A program made the translations under genes and the position numbers. Positions 58,411 to 64,000 of a stretch of DNA of 64,000 nucleotides are shown in pieces (the first letter of the stretch is position 1; every line of letters starts with the position of its first letter). Under the pieces are notes generated by a model that saw nothing but the letters and a program-made list of their open reading frames with translations, was not told the origin of the DNA and did not search any database. The DNA is taken from contig CP136068.1 of NCBI GenBank assembly GCA_032622095.1, positions 161,471,465 through 161,535,464 of the forward strand. The letters are read 5' to 3'. The DNA comes from Siphonodentalium dalli (Eukaryota > Mollusca > Scaphopoda > Gadilida > Siphonodentaliidae).

Positions 58411-60525
58411 ATAGATTTTCTGCAAAATCATTCATCCAAATCATATAATTTAGTCTAAGTGTGTTCACACTCAGGGACATTGCTAGAGGGTCTCCTTCCG
58501 GGTGATGTCTGCATTGTCCTTACGGGGTGCTGTCCGCCTTGTCCTTTCGGGGTCCTTTCCGCCTTGACATTTCCAACTGTACACCTTGAACCAGGCAGAA
58601 ATTTCCAAGTGCAATGAATTCCATGTGCACCCCCTTCGGTTGGACTTTACCGACTGTACCTTAAACCTTGCTTGCTGAATAACAAATGTTTCTCGTAGCT
58701 CTGTTTATATGAACGCCAAACGAAATTAATTACTCCTGTATGCACTGAGTAATATGCGATATTTTGGTGACGTCACAAGTCACGAGTCAAAACATCAACG
58801 AACCAGCTGATAGGCAGAAAGATGGAATCGCAGTGCATTCTCATAAAATATAATAAAAACCAAAGTAAAACGGTAAAAACAAATTCAGGAAATAGTTGTT
58901 GTGTTATTGGATGTTCCAATAGACTTGAACATATTTAGAATAAGATAGGATTGGACAGCAAATATATGATATACGCTGAAATATTGTGAGCGACGGATAT
59001 TTGAAATTATAACCAAAGAATAAAAGATCGACCTTTGTTTTGAAAGTTCAAATTTTATCGCAAAATGGTGTGATAATTACAAACTTTTCCGACTTCGTTT
59101 GCGTACCTTTCCATCATTGAAACTTCCATCATTTCCACTGTGCATATAGCACCGCTGTAAATTTTTATATATAGAGCTGGCTTTGTTTTGTTTTTTTATT
59201 TTTCATTTGTAAATTTTGTCGCTACTATATTTATTCGCCTAGAAATCTTTGAGTTTCTACTCCCGTTTCTCACGAGCAAAGGGCGCCAAGACATTCAACC
59301 GAGGCCAAACGGGTGCGACAGTGCATGTTTTCCTGCACATGGCATAATTCAGATTATTGCTGTGAAGCATTGATGATAGAGCAAAAGCTAACAACTAATC
59401 AGTCAAATAATATTTGATTGACAAATATTTTGTTCATAGAGTTAAAATAGTCTATGAAATGAGAAATTGAGTAAACGTTTCCTTTACCCAACTTGCTGTT
59501 CAATCAAATAAGTTACTAGAATATTCGAATAGTATTATAAATTTCAACTTTGAAACCAATAAACAAATGTACTTGCCACAAAAAGACTTACTCGAGTAAC
59601 TGTTTAAGTATGGAACAATACAGAGCGTTTATTGTTAGTATATTGCCGATATCGCTGGTTATCGTATGAATAAAGAGCAATTATTTAACTTTTTTGTGAA
59701 AACGAATTGGAAATTTGCTGACTGCCATTTTGTTACCAAAGTATAGATATAAGGCTTACATAAAACTGTAGATTGGCAGTTAGTTTTTTGTTTATCTTGT
59801 ATCTCCTTTGAAATCACATATACAGACTTCGGAAGTTCAAACGCCGGTACCAGGTGAATTAAACTAGGCCCCAATCGAAAAAATAATATAATATGGGGTA
59901 TTTGCCGCTCATACATGATCCATGTCATATATTTGGCTCATGTTCAATATTAATCAGTCATCTGCGTGTAACGGAACAATACACGCAGTTAAATCTAGAG
60001 AATATTATATTCGGCGTTAGGGGTAGTTTACATTGCTGTAGATCTATATACAGATCTGGGTGGAGTCACGTGTCGCAGATTACTGTGATCACAACATGAT
60101 TACTGATAATGAACGCGCGCTCATCAGTATACTCTGGTAATTGACAATCCACTATGAGTCGTGTCAGTTTAGGCCAGACAAAAAAAAAATAATCAACTGT
60201 CAGCAGACCAAAGCAGTTTATTCTTACACCAGTTGATAATGGTTATGCTATGCTTTTGCGGTCGCCCTGCATGTTGTTCATTGAGTGTACTAAGGTATTA
60301 CCAAACTCCAAGAAGAACAAATATTAATACGATACACTGTATAGTAAACACTTTACTTTAAGTACTTTGTCACCACACGCACCGGAACACGGGTTCTCGC
60401 TTACACAGTGTGAAATACATGGGTTGAAATGACAAAGAAAGATTAAGCACATGCATTCGCGAAGCCCGAGTAACAATTAATCAAATAAGATTTGTCTGTC
60501 GCAATGCCCCGGCGTTGACCGTGAC
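58411..60525. other. 2.1 kb without recognised genes
   Basis: 58490-58565 has short imperfect direct repeats (TCCTTACGGGGTGCTGTCCG, TCCTTTCGGGGTCCTTTCCG). The rest is AT-rich with short frames only; none has a domain or paired splice sites I can defend. Confidence 0.45.
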
Positions 60526-60527
60526 TA

Positions 60528-61953
60528 AGGGTCTATTCTCATTGCACACGCGCGTGCGATTAATCGCAGCGTTTTTTAAGGTCGAGCGGCTCTATATGGG
60601 TGTTCGATGGCATTCCTTCCTCCCACTGCTATATAAGAGTTCCCCCAATAGGAGTGGGGGTCTGACAAACACATTCACACACAGGTCTAGGGTAGGTTGG
60701 AGGATGATAAAGTACTTTCGGTTGGGGGTGACCACATACGTATACAGGCCTATATATGCTGACACATTAACTTTAATTTTCCTCAGTTAGATTTACTCAG
60801 GTATAAGTTGAGTATAACGAGCCATGCCATCAAAATGACATAAGTTTTGAGGACACAATTATATATCTAGCTAATTATAATTAGAAATAGAGGGTTCCAT
60901 TCCGTGTAGTTGGGCATAAATATGCATATTTTATTCCAGCTTGAAACATATATAACACTATATAATACGATCACAACCCAGATTACAGGAGTTTTATGTA
61001 TATAATTGTTATTATCACTCAAGATTATCAAAAGTGTACGATTCAAGTGGTTGAATTTGATCTTTCAACATTTTACCTTATAGTTAGCTATAGGTCTGAC
61101 AAAAATCGTCTTTCTGAATAAAGCTCATTTAAAACATTTGTACTCAAACATATGATATCCAGTAAAAATTATGGGGAAAGAGGGGATGAGACCCCAATTT
61201 GTTGGGAGAAAAACAAATAGATTTGCATGTAGGGAGGATGGTAGACCCATGGTTGGGAGGGATTTTTATGTTCAACCCTGTGTATGAACGTTTTTTTTCT
61301 TCAGACCCCCTCCCCCATCATCGAGTGCTCATTTGTATAGCCGCTGGCAACAGCGACAACGCGGTACTATAATTGACGAACCACCATTCAAATAGAATAA
61401 GTGCTGGGACTCAGAATTCGACCTTAAGAGTCACACACGCATCGTTTCGGGTCGAATTATGTCGCCAGGACGCCGTTCGCATGCATAAGCGATTGATTTC
61501 AATTTGATCGCCATTGGCGGCTTATCATCAGTGATCGCACATGCTAAACGGCACATTATTATCAATTATATATTCACAATCTTGGGTACAGTGTTGCGCG
61601 AGACTGACAGGTAATATAATTCGACTGAATTCTACAAAAATCACCATTGATGCTAGCTATACGTTGGGATCTTCTTTCCAAGCCATTTCCTTTCCGTACT
61701 TCATTTATTATTTTATCGCCCATCAGTTATGAGAATGACTGTACCCGGATAGTATATGTGACCGAGTGAACCATGCCATTCTCTGTAACGGCTATCTCGA
61801 TGACGAGGTTGATTGCATAAGATGATTGGTCACGAATAGGACGTGATTGTTTGAGGAAGGTAATTGATCACGAATCGCTCTGTGTTATGTTAACACGCAC
61901 CTTAAAAAACGCTGCGATTAATCGCACACGCGTGTGCAATGAGAATAGACCCT
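60528..61953. mobile_element. TA-flanked transposon, 1,426 bp, 55-bp TIRs
   Basis: The left end AGGGTCTATTCTCATTGCAC and the following 35 bases match the complement of the right end with a single mismatch over 55 bp (CGCGCG against CGCGTG). TA flanks both sides (60526-60527, 61954-61955). The TIRs contain an inner palindrome-like ACGCGCGTGCG and GCGATTAATCGC. No transposase is visible in the 1.3-kb interior, so it is non-autonomous. Confidence 0.88.
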
Positions 61954-61955
61954 TA

Positions 61956-62556
61956 TAACGGATACGATTTTTGCTCACACGACCGAATACCGTTTTCTTT
62001 CTGTGTGCATTTCTATGTCAATCCGTTTACGCTATTATCATGTCACCTGGTTGGATCGACCAATGAGGACGCTCCGTTGGTAGAAGCATATCAGGAGACA
62101 TGGGGTCGTCATCTTTGTAGCCCGTCCCATATGGAATCCATATGGGACGGGCTAGGTTCCCATATGGGGTCGATGTCCGCCATTTTGTTTTTCATGGAAC
62201 TCTGCCGCCTCGGGTATATTTTCGGTGTATTTTGGCACCAAGAAAAGGGATATCTGTCGGAAATCAAGTTCTGTTAATTTAAAGACATAGTACCATATAC
62301 CAAAACCTGCATGTGATATATTTGAGAAATTCTAAACACTCATAAATTAACTATCAAACTCAAGTTTGTTGTCCTGCTTCTGGTGATTAGCCATTGACTC
62401 AATGCGTTGACGTTCAACGCCCATGACGCGTCACTGTGACGTTACACAAGTTAATAGCCATAGACAAAAATTTACTTACTGGCAGGTAATCAACTTCGTA
62501 TAAGTAATTCAAATTCTCACACGGAAAACATGATATGTGGGTGACATGATAAAATC
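61956..62556. other. Spacer with a short perfect hairpin
   Basis: 62118-62135 and 62137-62154 are exact 18-base reverse complements (TAGCCCGTCCCATATGGA) around one base. A 112-codon + frame (61939-62277) spans the transposon end and the hairpin and is not convincing as a gene. Confidence 0.55.
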
Positions 62557-62696
62557 GTTACAGGGCTCGTTGTTGCCGGCTACGGTGACATATGAGGCTC
62601 AGCGAGATTAATATCGGGCTCGGCTAGCGCCTCGCCCGATATTAATCTCACTTCGCCTCATATGACACCGTATCCGGCAACAACTCGCCCTGTAAC
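62557..62696. repeat. Hairpin with 62-bp arms
   Basis: 62557-62618 and 62635-62696 are reverse complements with only a few mismatches (GTTACAGGGC...ATATCGGG and complement), with a 16-base loop. The same arm length as the hairpin at 31889 suggests a similar kind of element, but the sequences differ. Confidence 0.88.
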
Positions 62697-63120
62697 TTAT
62701 AGTATGGGTGTAGAACTGTATAGAGATCTACAGCAATGTAAACCCACCCTTATGCGAATGAATGATACTTTAAATTAATGCATATAAATGGAGAATTTGA
62801 CAATGTGAATGGGCAAACTTACAAGAAAGACAACTTAATACATAAACTTCTCGGTTCGTAGATATTGGATTATCCGAGCGAAGTTACCAAATACAAAACA
62901 ATAACAAGTTGACGTGGATATGATCATATCCACGTCAGTTTTTTTTACAAACAAATAATTTAATATGTCAATGTAAGAAATGTGCAATAAATATTTCAAA
63001 TATCAGACTAAAGTTTAGCATGTTTTGTGAGAAGGAATTGTGTGTTCATGTGCTAATCTATACACCGCTGGCACTTTTTTATATCGTATGTGACTACCAG
63101 CAACAATAGCATGTGTTCGC
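62697..63120. other. Spacer with a 28-bp perfect palindrome followed by a T run
   Basis: 62910-62937 is TGACGTGGATATGA and its exact complement, then GTTTTTTTTAC. No gene seen. Confidence 0.6.
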
Positions 63121-64000
63121 GTGACGTCATTGTTTGTATACAAAGATATCGCCTATATACGGGAAGACTCGTTGACGTTCCACGAGGACTACATACGTTC
63201 ATATACAGAACGCATTCGTTGTCGATGCGTTCCCGATTATCCAGTCGAACATAATTTCGTTTTCGGTGTGACATACGTTATGTACATAAACATAGAGAAA
63301 ATGTGGTTCCCTGGGTACCAAAAACTGGTTTTCAGGTGTGTCACAGTAGATGAACTAAACGAAGAACCAAACTCGCAGAAAACCGAAACAAAGGAAATGA
63401 AGTCCCAAACACACATGTTTTGGTTCTTTATGAAGAACCAAAATAAAGAACCAAATCAAGTATGCAACAGACATTCTGTTTCCGCGTGGAATCAAACTTG
63501 TTTCTATATGTTATCCTGAGGGGAGAACCAATGTGACCTACTTTGGTTCTCTATATAGTTCCCCGGATAGAATTAGAACATGGAACCAAATAGTGCTTCT
63601 GATTTGGCGATACGCCCTATTGACGTATTAGTAAATTCACTAATCAAAACATTTGACTTTGAAATCACTTCACTTGTTATTAGCCTGGTCAACGATTTAA
63701 TGCGTGAGCGGAATGAGGCGATTTATTCAACTGATCGTCACATCATGCCCACTCAACCATAGCAAAATTGAAGCATGCCCATCACTGACCAAACCAGGCC
63801 ACCGACATGTGTATGCACCTTGATGTATATCGAATATATTTATATTTATGTTACTATTGTTGTGTTGTTTATACACATGTGGTTGTCTTATTTGCTATGC
63901 ATTATTTAATGGCCATACATTTACTTCTCTTCGAGTGACTAGTATGTTGCTACGACAGAAGAATTAAATGTTCTTTGGTTCATTAAATACCTACTAGGAA
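63121..64000. other. Window end: unrecognised, with repeated AGAACCAAA words
   Basis: A + frame of 132 codons (63121-63519) has no domain I know. Its 3' half is dominated by the recurring word GAACCAAA (63361, 63435, 63449, and variants to 63590 and, as complement, 63974). This looks like repeat-derived sequence rather than an exon. Confidence 0.35.

Noticed and set aside
63121-63519. 132-codon + frame near the window end
   Set aside because: No recognisable domain; half consists of recurring GAACCAAA words.

Overview
The window looks like non-coding-rich genomic DNA from an animal, most likely a marine lophotrochozoan and plausibly a bivalve mollusc. This rests on an AT-rich base composition, exons with GT-AG splice sites, a tRNA-derived SINE, non-LTR retrotransposons, hAT, Crypton and Helitron relics, MITEs, and a 3' hairpin tail (35.6-35.7 kb) of a type common in bivalve repeats. 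There are no bacterial operons. All alignments were made by eye, so identities and copy numbers are approximate.

The only host gene I can argue for runs on the + strand from about 5.6 kb to at least 56.3 kb. Its candidate exons are a signal/PAN-apple-like first exon (5592-5975, exits in phase 0), a 70-bp linker (39010-39079, phase 0 to 1), a complete six-cysteine EGF exon (40027-40140, phase 1-1), and three Thr/Ala-rich mucin-like exons (46266-46844, 51572-52417, 55449-56342, all phase 1-1 and all multiples of three). The phases are compatible throughout. They predict a secreted or membrane PAN-EGF-mucin glycoprotein whose mucin part grew by exon triplication and by repeat expansion inside exons.

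Layout: 0-0.9 kb, broken Crypton-type tyrosine recombinase. 1-5.5 kb, inverted repeats, a 42-bp minisatellite and a TTAA-flanked MITE; an internal paralogous copy preserves the state before both insertions. 5.6-6 kb, exon 1. 7-9.8 kb, a degenerate TIR element, a trinucleotide microsatellite and a LINE 3' fragment. 10-18.2 kb, block A of a segmental duplication (block B at 24.5-27 kb), carrying a TA-flanked transposon, a 1,442-bp tandem duplication, a SINE and a spliced BED/hAT relic. 18.6-19.9 kb, a foldback-like element with tandem-repeat arms. 20.4-21.5 and 37.6-38.4 kb, a dimeric satellite of about 140 bp. 28.0-31.6 kb, a 2.3-kb palindromic element beside a Cys-rich transposon ORF. 31.9-36.2 kb, a perfect hairpin, a 58-bp and a 138-bp satellite, and a bivalve-type repeat with a G/C hairpin tail. 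40.1-45 kb, a 47-bp minisatellite copied from the EGF exon/intron junction and split by an antisense LINE. 45.5-58.4 kb, a triplicated block of about 3.17 kb, each copy with one mucin exon. 58.4-64 kb, mostly featureless apart from a TA-flanked element with 55-bp TIRs and several hairpins.

The strongest observations are the head-to-tail Helitron-like array inside the triplicated block (TC...CTAG ends, A/T insertion, and an empty site in the first block), which is packed with DR0-type nuclear-receptor motifs; the mucin exon triplication; and the minisatellite that multiplies a 5' splice site.
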